The position numbers and the translations under genes are program-made. The notes below the pieces were generated by a model. It saw only the letters and a list, made by a program, of their open reading frames with translations, was not told the DNA's origin and did not search any database. This document shows positions 50,432 to 60,130 of a DNA stretch of 64,000 nt, in pieces. Every line of letters starts with the position of its first letter. Positions within the stretch are counted from its first letter, which is position 1. Source of the DNA: JAEUJZ01 sp964460115 (GTDB taxonomy: Bacteria > Myxococcota_A > Polyangia > Palsa-1104 > JAEUJZ01); the NCBI GenBank assembly GCA_964460115.1, contig CAYWPR010000024.1, forward strand, positions 10,235 through 74,234, read 5' to 3'.

Positions 50432-51319
50432 CTATTGAAAGCTTTGCACCCAAGTTTGCGGGCCGACCACGCCGTCTACCACAAGTCGATTGGCGGTTTG
50501 AAACTGCCGGCACACGTTCTGCGATGCCGGTCCGTAGTAGCCATCGACGGTAATTCGGTAGTTTAGCTCAAGCATGCGGGCCTGCCACAGGCGCACATCG
50601 TCGCCAACGATCGGCGGAGTGCTGGGATGTATAAACAGCCGGCCCGGCCAGCGCGGAATTCCGGCCAGCTCGCGCAAATCATCAAGCGTGCCGTTAAACA
50701 CATCCTGATCCGGAGGCGAGGGCACCCCCGGCACCGGCCCGGCTCCGGGACCGCTGCTGCCATCTGTATGTTGCCAGATGCTCCACTTGCTCCACTGCCG
50801 CGGGATAATGGGTTCCGTTTCCGAATAGCGAGCAGTCCACAGCGGACAGTTATTGGCCTCGGCAAGTAGCGGATCGCCGAGGTTATTGCGCCAATAGCGA
50901 CCCACATAAAGAATCAGATTTCGCGCAAATAGCGACCGCGCGCGTAGCAAAAAGGCGCGTATCCAATCGAGCACATCGGCCGCCGGCATTTCGGCCGGCG
51001 CCGTCTCAAAATCCAGAACCGGCGCTAGATCGCCATAGGTCAGAGGACCGACCACCGAAAAGAATTTCGCCGCTTGTGCCTCGGCATGGCTGATGACGCT
51101 GCCGTCGCTGCCATAATTGGCGCGGGCAAAATGATAGGCGCCCCGGTACAGCTTCGCGGCTTTCATCCCCGCCCAGTTGGCGGCAAAGCGCCCATCGTTT
51201 AGGGTCATGCCCTCCGTGGACTTGGCGAAGGCAAACGTTCGGCCGGAGGCGGCAACCGCGGCCCAGTTGATATCTCCGTCTCCGTTATAAACATCTATTC
51301 CTTGCGGCCAAGTGCCCAT
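50432..51319 (-). CDS. GH25 lysozyme with C-terminal peptidoglycan-binding domain
   Basis: 295 residues from the ATG at 51319 (GGAG 8 nt upstream). The GH25 fold is clear: GIDVYNGDGDINWAAVAASGRTFAFAKSTEG (first Asp), YRGAYHFARANYG, LAPVLDFETAP (catalytic DxE), LILYVGRYWRNNLGD, WSIWQHTDG. The last 70 residues are a PG_binding_1 domain (VRLWQARMLELNYRITVDGYYGPASQNVCRQFQ). It hydrolyses the MurNAc-GlcNAc bond. No signal peptide is visible, unlike many secreted lysozymes, so it may be exported by another route or act during lysis. No phage genes are adjacent. Confidence 0.92.
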   Translation of the reverse strand: MGTWPQGIDVYNGDGDINWAAVAASGRTFAFAKSTEGMTLNDGRFAANWAGMKAAKLYRGAYHFARANYGSDGSVISHAEAQAAKFFSVVGPLTYGDLAPVLDFETAPAEMPAADVLDWIRAFLLRARSLFARNLILYVGRYWRNNLGDPLLAEANNCPLWTARYSETEPIIPRQWSKWSIWQHTDGSSGPGAGPVPGVPSPPDQDVFNGTLDDLRELAGIPRWPGRLFIHPSTPPIVGDDVRLWQARMLELNYRITVDGYYGPASQNVCRQFQTANRLVVDGVVGPQTWVQSFQ

Positions 51320-51544
51320 TGTGTCGTCTCCAGCCAAATGTCCGACGTTGGCTCTTCTGGAATCTTATTCGATCTGGCCTGGCCGTGGGTGCCGATCGCG
51401 CAGGGTCCTGATAGATGGCGGAATATCGTCCTTTTTACAAATTAGCGGATGAAATTACCCGTCAAAACTGACAGGCTCTTGCAGCGCGTCAATGGCCCAG
51501 CGTCAAAGGCGCGTGCGCTTTGCATCTTTAGAAAGCATCAAGGC

Positions 51545-52867
51545 ATGCACATCACCATGATTGGAGCGGGTTATGTCGGACTTGTTTCCGGCGCCTGCCT
51601 GTCCGAATTCGGCCATGAAGTCGTCTGCATCGATAAGGTTTCGGAAAAAATTGCCGCGCTCAAAACCGGACAGATTCCGATTTTTGAACCGGGTCTAGAG
51701 GAAGTCGTTTTCGCCAATGTGCAAGCGGGGCGACTTTCGTTTGCCACCGACTATGGCTCGATTTCGCAAGCCGATGCGGTATTTATCGCCGTGGGAACGC
51801 CCAGTCGGCGCGGCGATGGACACGCCGATCTGAGCTACGTGTACAAAGTCGCCGAAGAGATCGCTCCGGTGCTGGCCGGTTATACCGTCGTCATCACCAA
51901 ATCGACTGTGCCGGTAGGTACCAGCCGCCGAGTCGAACAGATCATAAGGCGCCTGCGTCCCGACGCGCAGTTTGACATGGCGTCCAATCCGGAATTTTTG
52001 CGCGAAGGCTCGGCCATCGAAGATTTTCGTCGGCCGGATCGCGTGGTCGTCGGTTGCGACACAGATCGCGCGCGCGCCGTGCTGCGCGAAATCTACAGAC
52101 CGCTTTATCTAAACGAGACTCCCATCCTATTTACGACGCGAGAAAGCGCAGAGCTTATCAAATATGCCGCCAACGCATTTTTGGCGACGAAAATTACTTT
52201 CATCAATGAGATGGCCGATCTTTGCGAAAAGATTGGCGCGGATGTGCAAGATGTAGCGCGCGGCATCGGATTAGATGCGCGCATCGGCAGCAAATTTCTG
52301 CACGCCGGTCCGGGCTTTGGCGGCTCGTGTTTTCCAAAAGATACGCGGGCGCTGCAAAAAACCGCCGAAGAGCTTGGCGTTCCGACGCAAATTGTCGATG
52401 CAGTGGTGCGCGTCAATGAAGCGCGCAAGCTGGCGATGGCGGAAAAAATCGTGCAGGCCTTCGGCGACGTCAGTGGCAAGACGATTGCAATTCTTGGCCT
52501 GACGTTTAAGCCCAATACCGATGACATTCGCGAGGCTCCCAGTTTGGTGATCATTCCTTATTTGCAACGCCAAGGTGCATGCATTCGCGCCTATGATCCC
52601 AAAGGCGCCAAGGAAGCGCGCCAGCTTTTGTCCATTGCGCCCTGCAGCAGCAGCTACGAAGCGCTGGCTGGTGCCGATGGTGTGGTCATCCTGACTGAAT
52701 GGAATGAATTTCGAGCGCTCGATTTGGCCAAAGTGAAAGCCGCGCTGAAGCGCCCATTAATGATCGACCTGCGCAATATTTATCGTCCCGCGCAGATGGC
52801 CGCCGCCGGCTTTGAGTACATTAGTGTCGGTCGGCCGTCTATTCCATCGAGTCAGATTGCAAACTAG
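51545..52867 (+). CDS. ugd: UDP-glucose 6-dehydrogenase
   Basis: 440 residues from the ATG at 51545 (longer upstream extension rejected: usual length is about 435 and MHITMIGAGYVG is the normal N-terminus). NAD-binding GAGYVGLVSG, VFIAVGTPS, STVPVGTSRR, SNPEFLREGSAIEDF, the catalytic Cys262 in GFGGSCFPKDTRAL and the C-terminal UDP-binding domain (ILGLTFKPNTDDIREAPS) are complete. It oxidises UDP-glucose to UDP-glucuronate for polysaccharides. No other polysaccharide genes are adjacent. It converges with the MoeB-like gene 21 nt away. Confidence 0.96.
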   Translation: MHITMIGAGYVGLVSGACLSEFGHEVVCIDKVSEKIAALKTGQIPIFEPGLEEVVFANVQAGRLSFATDYGSISQADAVFIAVGTPSRRGDGHADLSYVYKVAEEIAPVLAGYTVVITKSTVPVGTSRRVEQIIRRLRPDAQFDMASNPEFLREGSAIEDFRRPDRVVVGCDTDRARAVLREIYRPLYLNETPILFTTRESAELIKYAANAFLATKITFINEMADLCEKIGADVQDVARGIGLDARIGSKFLHAGPGFGGSCFPKDTRALQKTAEELGVPTQIVDAVVRVNEARKLAMAEKIVQAFGDVSGKTIAILGLTFKPNTDDIREAPSLVIIPYLQRQGACIRAYDPKGAKEARQLLSIAPCSSSYEALAGADGVVILTEWNEFRALDLAKVKAALKRPLMIDLRNIYRPAQMAAAGFEYISVGRPSIPSSQIAN

Positions 52868-52888
52868 TGGATGACTACGATCTTCTTC

Positions 52889-54040
52889 TTATCGGGTGCA
52901 AAAGGCTTCGTAGTCGATAAGCGGAATTGGTTTCTCAGGGTCTGCGCAGACGGCACACTGCGGATCGCGGCGCAGTTTCAGTTCGCGAAAGCTCGTGCTT
53001 AGCGCGTCGTATACGACCAGCCGGCCGACTAGCGATGTGCCGATGCCAAGCAGCAGTTTGATGACTTCGGTAGCCTGCATGACGCCGATGACGCCGGGCA
53101 GGACTCCCAGTACTCCCGCTTCATTGCAAGAAGGCGCCATGCCGGCGGGCGGCGGCTCGGGATAAAGACAGCGATAACAGGGGCCGGCATAAGGCACAAA
53201 GGTCGTGATCTGGCCTTCAAAGCGAAATATCGAAGCGTGCACCACCGGTTTTTTACAAATCAGGGCCGCATCGTTTAACAGATAGCGCGTTTGAAAATTG
53301 TCCGCGCCATCGACGATGACGTCGTAGTCCTGCAGAATGGACAAAACGTTCTCGGACGTCATTCGCAACGCATGCGAAACGACATTTACGTCGGGATTCA
53401 GCTCGCTTAAAGTCTTTTTTGCCGATTCCACCTTGGCCGTGCCGATGCGGGTGGTGTTGTGCAAGACTTGGCGCTGTAGATTGCTGGCATCAACCACGTC
53501 ATCATCGACAATGCCGATGGTGCCGATTCCCGCAGCGCCCAAATAAAGGCCAGCCGGAGAGCCCAGGCCTCCGGCACCGATCAAAAGAACGCGTGCTGAA
53601 AGCAGCTTGGCCTGTCCGGCTTCGCCGACCTCGGGCAGCATGATGTGGCGGGCATAACGCGACTTCTGCGCCGCGCTAAACACAAACGGCTTGTCCACGG
53701 GCAGTCCGGCCTTTTTCCAGGCGCCAAAGCCGCCGGAAAGCGAGCGCACCCGCGTATAACCAAGCTCACCAAGCGATCGCGCCGCCAGCGCGCTGCGCGT
53801 TCCGCCCGCGCAATACACCACGATATCGGCATCGCGATTCGAAACCGCTTCTTCGATGCGCAGCTCCAGCTTGCCGCGCGGAATCCACAGCGCACCGGGA
53901 ATGTATCCGTCTTGGTATTCATCGCCTTCACGCACATCGATGAACAGCGGCGCTTGCTCATTAGGATGGCGAATGGCCTCTACGGTGGTTTCGACGATGC
54001 CCGCTTTGATTTGTTTCAGATAGCTTTGAAAGTTCGCCAT
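52889..54040 (-). CDS. moeB: MoeB/ThiF-type adenylyltransferase with N-terminal rhodanese domain
   Basis: 383 residues. Residues about 15-115 are a rhodanese (LFIDVREGDEYQDGYIPGALWIP, active loop VYCAGGTRSALAA). The rest is an E1-like ThiF/MoeB domain: YARHIMLPEVGEAGQAKL, VLLIGAGGLGSPAGLYL (ATP loop), QRQVLHNT, and zinc-site CxxC pairs (CYRCLYPEPP and CAVCADP). It adenylates a ubiquitin-like sulfur carrier such as MoaD or ThiS, and the rhodanese could supply sulfur. In MOCS3-type proteins the rhodanese is C-terminal, so the order here is reversed. No partner carrier gene is adjacent. It lies 39 nt after lhr, probably the same operon. Confidence 0.9.
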   Translation of the reverse strand: MANFQSYLKQIKAGIVETTVEAIRHPNEQAPLFIDVREGDEYQDGYIPGALWIPRGKLELRIEEAVSNRDADIVVYCAGGTRSALAARSLGELGYTRVRSLSGGFGAWKKAGLPVDKPFVFSAAQKSRYARHIMLPEVGEAGQAKLLSARVLLIGAGGLGSPAGLYLGAAGIGTIGIVDDDVVDASNLQRQVLHNTTRIGTAKVESAKKTLSELNPDVNVVSHALRMTSENVLSILQDYDVIVDGADNFQTRYLLNDAALICKKPVVHASIFRFEGQITTFVPYAGPCYRCLYPEPPPAGMAPSCNEAGVLGVLPGVIGVMQATEVIKLLLGIGTSLVGRLVVYDALSTSFRELKLRRDPQCAVCADPEKPIPLIDYEAFCTR

Positions 54041-54079
54041 GGAAGGTCTCGCTTGGCGGCGCTGTGCCGTTTGGTCAAT

Positions 54080-57000
54080 CTAACGCTGTCCCGCGCTTCG
54101 CGCAAAGCTAGGTGGCGCATCCGCGGCCGTGCTGAGCAAAGGCGTACCGTCTCGAAAGACAATTGGTGCAGACGCCGTTGCGGAAATGCGCGGCCCCGCA
54201 AAAAGTACGCCGGTCAGATTGAGCGGATCCGCGGCGCTAATCGCCACTTCGACGCCCGCTGCTGCCGATGGTTGCTTGCGCAGGCGCTGTACCAGTTTCA
54301 GCCCTTCTAAAGCCTCCGGCGTTGCGAATTGTTCGCCGGACAGACCGCTGACAAAGTAGCCGCTGCGCAAAAGGCCGCGCGCCTCCATTCGGCGCAAAAG
54401 CCGCATAAGAATGTGCAGCGGCGGACCGCACGGCTCGCGCAAAAGCAGTTCGCGGCACAAAACGCCGTAGCGCTTTAAGTACTGCTCGGCCCAGCTTTCT
54501 AAAAGCGCCGGATTTTCCCAGTCGGCTTCGGCGCCCAGCACCGCTTCGGCGCCGCGCCACCGAGCCGCGCCGCCAGCGGCTGCGACGCTTCCAAAAAGCA
54601 GTGCCCAGCGTCCGGCTCCTAAGGCCGCCGCCATATCGCTGCGACCGCGAATCTGCACATGCGCCAAAAGCAGCCGCAATCCGGCCGCGCCGTCCGCGGT
54701 GACCAGGCCCGCGGCGCACAGCTCGCTTAATGCATCAAGCACGTCCTGCACCGGTTGACCAAGGTCCAGCGCCATTTGTCCCAAAAAGCTGGCGCCGCGC
54801 CGTTCCAGATATTCGCGGACCATCTCGGCAGTCGCCGACAGGCTTCCGCCCTGTGCACTATTTGCTACATCCTCGCTATGCAGCGAAGGACGCGGCGGAA
54901 CCAGCCAGTTGGCACTTTGTCGCAGCCACAAACTGATCGGAGTCGCGCGCGTCATCGTGGATGTGCTTAGGCCGGCTCCGCTTTGTGGCCGCAGCCGGCC
55001 CCAAGCGACCTCACCGGACAGACACAGACCATCTAGCCAGGTCGGGCTGTAGTCGCGCAGCCGCTGCCGTAGCAGTGATTCTTCCCAGGCTCCCGCCGAG
55101 GTAATAAATCCCTGGAGTTGTTCGAGCACGCGCAAAAGTCCCGCCGGCCCGAAAAGCTGCGTGCCCGGCCAAAGATGCTGCCAGCGCGCCAGAAACTGCC
55201 ACAGCTCTGCCGAAGTGGCCGGCACGATTTCGCTGCGCAGTTGACGCTGCGTCAAGCGGTGTATACGCGCCAAAAGGCGCCGATCGCAAAACTGTGGATT
55301 GTCGGCGGTCGGCGCGGGGCCGGGCAGAAAATGGCCGCGCAGGGCCATGCCTTCGGACTCTACAAACAAAAGCGCCGCCAAAACCCGCGCCGCCGGCAGA
55401 TGCAAGCGCGCCGCCAAATCGCGAGTTGCCCAAGGACCGGTGACGGACAAATAGCCGCGCACAACCTCAATCAGCACCATTTCGTCGGCGCCGGCTTCCT
55501 GAAGATTTAGTTGCGACTCGGCCAAAAAAGGCGGCTCGGGCTGAAATTTCGGAGCAGGGTAGGTGGTCGCATCTTCCGCGTGCAGGGCCAAAAAGAGCGT
55601 GCGCAGCCGCGCTGCGCGTTCACTGGCAACTAGCGCGGTCAGGCTGCCCGTCCGCAGAATCGTCGCCCGCCGCGCCGCCAATAGTTCTGCCAGCACCGCC
55701 GGCAAAACGGCGCCGTGTTCTTCGTCAAAACGCAATTCCGCAACCGGCGCCGTCGCGCTTTGTGCCGAGGCGGGCAGAAAATGCAGCGTCAACAAGGCGT
55801 CGTGCAATTCGTCCAAGTCGCGCATGCGCGGCCAGGACTGCGCCCGCACAGCCTCTACCGCCGGTAAAGACAAGCCTTGGGCACCGGATATGGGCAAAAC
55901 CGTGGTCTCATCGGTGCGGCGGGTGATGACGGCGCGGGTTCGGCGTTCTTCGGCCGGAGTGTCGTCTAAAAACGCATAAGGCGCGGCATGAATCAGGTGA
56001 TGGCTAAGCGGCGAAGCCTCGGTGGTATCGGCGGCGTAGACCTGTATTTGCCCGGCTTCAATTTCCAAGAGAAGCTTGGTCAGGCCGTCCACATCCATGA
56101 CCGTTTCCAGACACTCGCGCAGCGTTTCGTGCACCAGCGGATGATCGGGAATGTCTATATCCCCGCCGGGCAGATTTTCCGGACAGGCGGCGGCGTGCGG
56201 AAACACGGCGCCCAGCAGATCCTCGGTGATCACTCGAACAATCGGCGGTGGCAGCTTTTTGCCGCCGCGGCGCCGCGGAATGGTCAGCGCCCGCGTGGCA
56301 ACATGGCGAAAATGCGGTGCAAAAATCGGCGCGCCCAGCACCGCTTGCGTCAGAATGTGCCGCACATTGGCGCTTTTCAGATATTCCCAGACTGTTTCCA
56401 GCGGAAAGCTGTGGGTCTCGCCCAGCGACAAAAGCACCCCATCGTCGGTTGCTGCAGCTTGCAGTTCGAAGTTGAAGGCGCGGCAAAAGCGCTTGCGCAG
56501 CGCCAGCCCAAAAGCGCGATTTTGCCGAGCGCCAAAGGGCATGTGCAAAATCAGTTGCATGCCCCCGCCTTCGTCAAAGAAGCGCTCGGCAACCAAGGCC
56601 TTTTGCGTCGGCAGCCGTCCGAGCGCCAGGTAGCCGCTGCGCAAGTACGAAAGAATTTGCGCCGCCGCCGCGGCCGGCATGCCGCATTCCTGCGTCAATT
56701 TGCTCAGCCAGGGCTCATCTGGCGCAGTGGCGCGAAAATGATCTTCCAGCTCGCTGCGCAGTTGCGAGACGGCCTGCGAAAGTTCGAAAGTCCGTCCGGG
56801 CGACTCGCCGGCCCAGAAGGGCACGGTGGGCGCTTGGCCGGCGGCATCGGAAACATAAGCGCGGTTGCCGCTGATGCGGCGCAGCCGCCAGGCGTTTGAG
56901 CCAAGCAGAAAAATGTCGCCGGGGCTGCTTTCGGTGACGAATTCTTCATCGAGACGGCCGACGACGACTTCGTCGCCTTCAACGACGACTTCAAAGTCGT

Positions 57001-58510
57001 TGGGTTCGGGAATGGTGCCGCCGTTTTGCGCGGCAAAGATGCGGGCGCCGCGCCGGCCTTTCAGCTTGCCGTTGACGCGGTCGCGGTGCAGATGGGCGCT
57101 AGGTCGGCCGCGACGGGTGGCCACGCCTTCGGCCAAAAGCGCCAGCACCGTCGAGTAACTCTCGGCGCTGAGGTTGCGAAAGGGCCAGGCTCTTTGGCAC
57201 AAAGCCAAAAGCGCTTGCTCGTCCTGTTCTTGGCTGGCGCAGGTCGCCACGAGCTGCTGGGCCAGCACGTCGAGCGGCTCGTGCGGTCCCACTTGGCGAT
57301 CGAGGAGTCCGCTGTGCGCGGCCCGCACAAGCGCCGCGCATTCGACAAGCTCATTGATGGTCAGCGCAAACAGCCGGGCCCGCGGCACGGCATCGGGAGC
57401 CGGCCGATGATTGGCGCGGCCGACGCGCTGCAAAAACGTCGAGATGGCCCGCGGCGAGCCAATCTGACAGACCAAATCAATGGCTCCTATATCGATGCCA
57501 AGCTCCAGCGAAGCGGTCGCCACCACCGCCTTGAGCGTGCCGTTTTTAAGACGTTCTTCGACCCGCAGCCGCATGCCGCGCGACAGGCTGCCATGATGCG
57601 CCATGACGGCTTCGGGGCCCAGGCGTTCCGCCAGACTGTGCGCCACCCGTTCGCACAAACGTCTGGTGCTGACAAAAATCAGTGTGGATTTGTGCTCGCC
57701 AATAAGTTTTGCGACTTGATCGTGTATGTCTTGCCATTGCTCGGTGCTGCAAATCGACCCGAGGGGCTCTTGCGGCAGGCCAATTTGCAGATCGAGGGCC
57801 CGCGGCCCGCTGTCATGGCCTGAAATAATTTGGCAGGCGCGGCCCGTGCCGGCCAAAAAATGCCCGACTTCTTCAATGGGATGGACGGTGGCCGACAGCC
57901 CGATGCGCTGCGGCGGCGCCGCATTGGCTTCTTTGCACAGCTCGTCCAGTCGTTCCAAAGACAAGGTCAGATGCGCGCCGCGTTTGTCGGGCAAAAGCGC
58001 ATGCACTTCATCGACGATGACGGTGCGCACGGCGCGCAGGTTCTGACGCATGCGGACCGCGGTCAGACACAGGTACAGCGATTCGGGCGTGGTAATAAGG
58101 ATGTGCGGCGGCCGGCGGATCATCGCCTGCCGTTCTTGCGCGGACGTGTCGCCGGTGCGCAAACCGACACGCAGCGGCGGCATCAGCAATCCGGCTTGCT
58201 GCGCCGCTTGCTCAAGCTCTAAAAGCGGCTGCTGCAAGTTTTTGCGCACATCGCTCGACAGCGCTTTTAGCGGCGAGACATAGATCACGCTCGTGCAGTC
58301 GCGCAGGCCACCGGACAGCGCATCGCGAAACAGCACATCGATGCTGTAAAGAAATGCGGCCAGCGTCTTGCCGCTGCCGGTCGGGGCCGAAATCAGCGTA
58401 TGGTGGCCGGCAGCGATGGCCGGCCACCCGCGCGCCTGCGGCAGGGTCGGGGTGCCCACGCGCTGGTGAAACCAGCGCTGTATCAGAGGATGAAAAGCAG
58501 ATAGCGGCAT
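54080..58510 (-). CDS. lhr: Lhr-type large superfamily 2 helicase
   Basis: 1476 residues, in the size range of Lhr. Walker A SAPTGSGKTLAAF (41-53), Ia VSPLKALSSDVRKNL, II VDEVHALL (DEVH at 167-170), III LSATVHP, IV TLIFVSTRRLCERVAHSLAERLG, V VVATASLELGIDIGAIDLV and VI QRVGRANHRP. A winged helix and the large Lhr C-terminal domain follow (HFRATAPDEPWLSKL, LPISGAQGLSL and related). Lhr is a DNA-damage-linked 3'-5' helicase. It has no SD. Upstream on the same strand lies the aminopeptidase P gene (118-bp gap). Confidence 0.95.
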   Translation of the reverse strand: MPLSAFHPLIQRWFHQRVGTPTLPQARGWPAIAAGHHTLISAPTGSGKTLAAFLYSIDVLFRDALSGGLRDCTSVIYVSPLKALSSDVRKNLQQPLLELEQAAQQAGLLMPPLRVGLRTGDTSAQERQAMIRRPPHILITTPESLYLCLTAVRMRQNLRAVRTVIVDEVHALLPDKRGAHLTLSLERLDELCKEANAAPPQRIGLSATVHPIEEVGHFLAGTGRACQIISGHDSGPRALDLQIGLPQEPLGSICSTEQWQDIHDQVAKLIGEHKSTLIFVSTRRLCERVAHSLAERLGPEAVMAHHGSLSRGMRLRVEERLKNGTLKAVVATASLELGIDIGAIDLVCQIGSPRAISTFLQRVGRANHRPAPDAVPRARLFALTINELVECAALVRAAHSGLLDRQVGPHEPLDVLAQQLVATCASQEQDEQALLALCQRAWPFRNLSAESYSTVLALLAEGVATRRGRPSAHLHRDRVNGKLKGRRGARIFAAQNGGTIPEPNDFEVVVEGDEVVVGRLDEEFVTESSPGDIFLLGSNAWRLRRISGNRAYVSDAAGQAPTVPFWAGESPGRTFELSQAVSQLRSELEDHFRATAPDEPWLSKLTQECGMPAAAAAQILSYLRSGYLALGRLPTQKALVAERFFDEGGGMQLILHMPFGARQNRAFGLALRKRFCRAFNFELQAAATDDGVLLSLGETHSFPLETVWEYLKSANVRHILTQAVLGAPIFAPHFRHVATRALTIPRRRGGKKLPPPIVRVITEDLLGAVFPHAAACPENLPGGDIDIPDHPLVHETLRECLETVMDVDGLTKLLLEIEAGQIQVYAADTTEASPLSHHLIHAAPYAFLDDTPAEERRTRAVITRRTDETTVLPISGAQGLSLPAVEAVRAQSWPRMRDLDELHDALLTLHFLPASAQSATAPVAELRFDEEHGAVLPAVLAELLAARRATILRTGSLTALVASERAARLRTLFLALHAEDATTYPAPKFQPEPPFLAESQLNLQEAGADEMVLIEVVRGYLSVTGPWATRDLAARLHLPAARVLAALLFVESEGMALRGHFLPGPAPTADNPQFCDRRLLARIHRLTQRQLRSEIVPATSAELWQFLARWQHLWPGTQLFGPAGLLRVLEQLQGFITSAGAWEESLLRQRLRDYSPTWLDGLCLSGEVAWGRLRPQSGAGLSTSTMTRATPISLWLRQSANWLVPPRPSLHSEDVANSAQGGSLSATAEMVREYLERRGASFLGQMALDLGQPVQDVLDALSELCAAGLVTADGAAGLRLLLAHVQIRGRSDMAAALGAGRWALLFGSVAAAGGAARWRGAEAVLGAEADWENPALLESWAEQYLKRYGVLCRELLLREPCGPPLHILMRLLRRMEARGLLRSGYFVSGLSGEQFATPEALEGLKLVQRLRKQPSAAAGVEVAISAADPLNLTGVLFAGPRISATASAPIVFRDGTPLLSTAADAPPSFARSAGQR

Positions 58511-58628
58511 GGCAAAAAGACCTGGCTAAGTGTTCAGATGAGCTAAGCAAAAACTACAGGTCGGCGCAAGTGCGCTGCAGCGTTCGCTTCGCTTGGTCTT
58601 TTGGCAAGCTTTGGTAAAATTCGCGGGC

Positions 58629-60011
58629 TTAGGCGGTCTGTTCCAATGCGGCGGCGGTTTTGGGAATTTCGGCGGTCAGCACTTCGTGGCCAGTTTTTGT
58701 AACCAGCACGTCGTCTTCAATGCGAATGCCGCGCACATCCTGAAAATGGTCGAGGCGCGATAGGCGCAGGGCGTCGGCAAATGGCGCGGTCAGCGCCTGA
58801 TTGTGCAGTATCTGAGGCACAAAGTAGATGCCGGGCTCGATGGTGACGGCCATGCCGGGCTGCAAATCGCGGTCAAGCCGCAGGTAGCAAAGGCCAAACT
58901 GCGTGGAGCGCTCGCGGCCGGGAGCATAGCCGGCGCGATCGCCGAGATCTTCCATGTCATGAACGTCAAGGCCCAGTAGGTGCCCGACGCCGTGCGGAAA
59001 AAACAGAGCATGGGCGCCGCGCTCGACAAGGCCCTGCACGTCGCCGACTAGCAGCCCTTCGTCGCGCAGACCGGTGCACAGCACGCGCGCTGCGCTGAGG
59101 TGCACGTCGCGGTAACGCACCCCCGGGCGCACCGCAGCGATGGCGGCAAGCTGGGCGGCCAGTACCAAATCGTACATGGCGCGCTGGCTCGGGCTAAAGC
59201 GGCCGCTTACCGGCCAGGTGCGAGTGACGTCGCTGGCCCAGCCCGTATCACTTTCCGCGCCTACGTCCGCCAATAACAAATCGCCGGCGTGGCAAACCCC
59301 CGAGCGGTCGTGGCTGTGCAAAACTTCGCCGCGAGTGGTGACGATGCTGGGATAAGCGGTGGTGAAATCGGCGGCGAGAATTTCATGTTCCATGGCGGCG
59401 CGCACGGCGCTGATGCGCACGCCCGGACGGGTGGCGCGGCGGCCGGCAGCATGCGCACGAACCGTGACGGCGACGGCGCGGCGCATTTCCTGCACGGCGT
59501 ACTCGTCGTGCTCTAGCCGCAGCGTGATCATCGCGTCGATAAGCTGTTCATCGGCAGCGCTGCGCAGCGCGCTGGCATCGACGGGCAGGCAGGCCGGCGC
59601 GGCAATTTTTCCAAGGTAGCTGGACAAATCCGGCAAATGACGAACTTCATCGACGTTTGTGGCTTGCCGCAGGTCTTCGTGCCCGGGGAGCTCGCCGTGC
59701 CAAAGGGCATCGTCAGGAGCACAAGGCGGCACAAACAAAGTGGTTTTGCCATCGTGCAAAAGCAGCGCCGCTTTGGCCAAAGGAACGCCAGTCAGATATA
59801 GAAAATGACTGGATGCGCGAAAATCATAGGTATTGGCGGCATAATTTCGCGCGGGCGCGCTGCCCGCAAATACAAGGGCCGGCTTTTGGCCAAGCGCTGC
59901 CATCAGCTTATTTCGCCGTACCTGTAGATGCAGATCTAGTCGTTGTTGTGGCGCTGTCGGCAAAGCGGCTTTGGCCGTCGGCAAAGCCGCTTCATTAGAA
60001 TGCTCCATCAT
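58629..60011 (-). CDS. pepP: Xaa-Pro aminopeptidase (M24B)
   Basis: 460 residues from the ATG at 60011 (AAAGG just upstream; GGAGG farther). The N-terminal aminopeptidase P domain (QVRRNKLMAALGQ, RASSHFLYLTGVP) precedes a pita-bread M24 domain with metal residues in LLLADVGAESDTGWASDVTRTWPV (two Asp), HGVGHLLGLDVHD (His), TIEPGIYF (Glu) and RIEDDVLVT (Glu). It removes N-terminal residues before Pro. It is divergent from the aminopeptidase N gene over a 119-bp region with a palindrome, suggesting joint control. Confidence 0.94.
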   Translation of the reverse strand: MMEHSNEAALPTAKAALPTAPQQRLDLHLQVRRNKLMAALGQKPALVFAGSAPARNYAANTYDFRASSHFLYLTGVPLAKAALLLHDGKTTLFVPPCAPDDALWHGELPGHEDLRQATNVDEVRHLPDLSSYLGKIAAPACLPVDASALRSAADEQLIDAMITLRLEHDEYAVQEMRRAVAVTVRAHAAGRRATRPGVRISAVRAAMEHEILAADFTTAYPSIVTTRGEVLHSHDRSGVCHAGDLLLADVGAESDTGWASDVTRTWPVSGRFSPSQRAMYDLVLAAQLAAIAAVRPGVRYRDVHLSAARVLCTGLRDEGLLVGDVQGLVERGAHALFFPHGVGHLLGLDVHDMEDLGDRAGYAPGRERSTQFGLCYLRLDRDLQPGMAVTIEPGIYFVPQILHNQALTAPFADALRLSRLDHFQDVRGIRIEDDVLVTKTGHEVLTAEIPKTAAALEQTA

Positions 60012-60056
60012 GCCTTTGTCAGACCTCCGCTTTAGATTTTGTCGCAAGGCAAAAGC

Positions 60057-60078
60057 GTGAACAAAATGCTTTGTTCAC
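60057..60078. promoter_or_regulatory. palindrome in the pepP-pepN divergent promoter region
   Basis: GTGAACAAA and TTTGTTCAC are perfect 9-bp arms around ATGC. The element lies 45 bp upstream of pepP and 52 bp upstream of the M1 peptidase gene, near the middle of the shared region. It is a likely dimeric-regulator site. Confidence 0.55.
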
Positions 60079-60115
60079 CAAAGCAAAATTCTTTCAAACG
60101 TAACCAAGTCTACGT

Positions 60116-60124
60116 TACTATAAC
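60116..60124 (+). promoter_or_regulatory. -10-like element just upstream of the M1 aminopeptidase ATG
   Basis: TACTATAAC contains TACTAT (9 nt before the ATG at 60131) and TATAAC (6 nt before). The leader TTCCCC has no SD. Confidence 0.35.
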
Positions 60125-60130
60125 TTCCCC

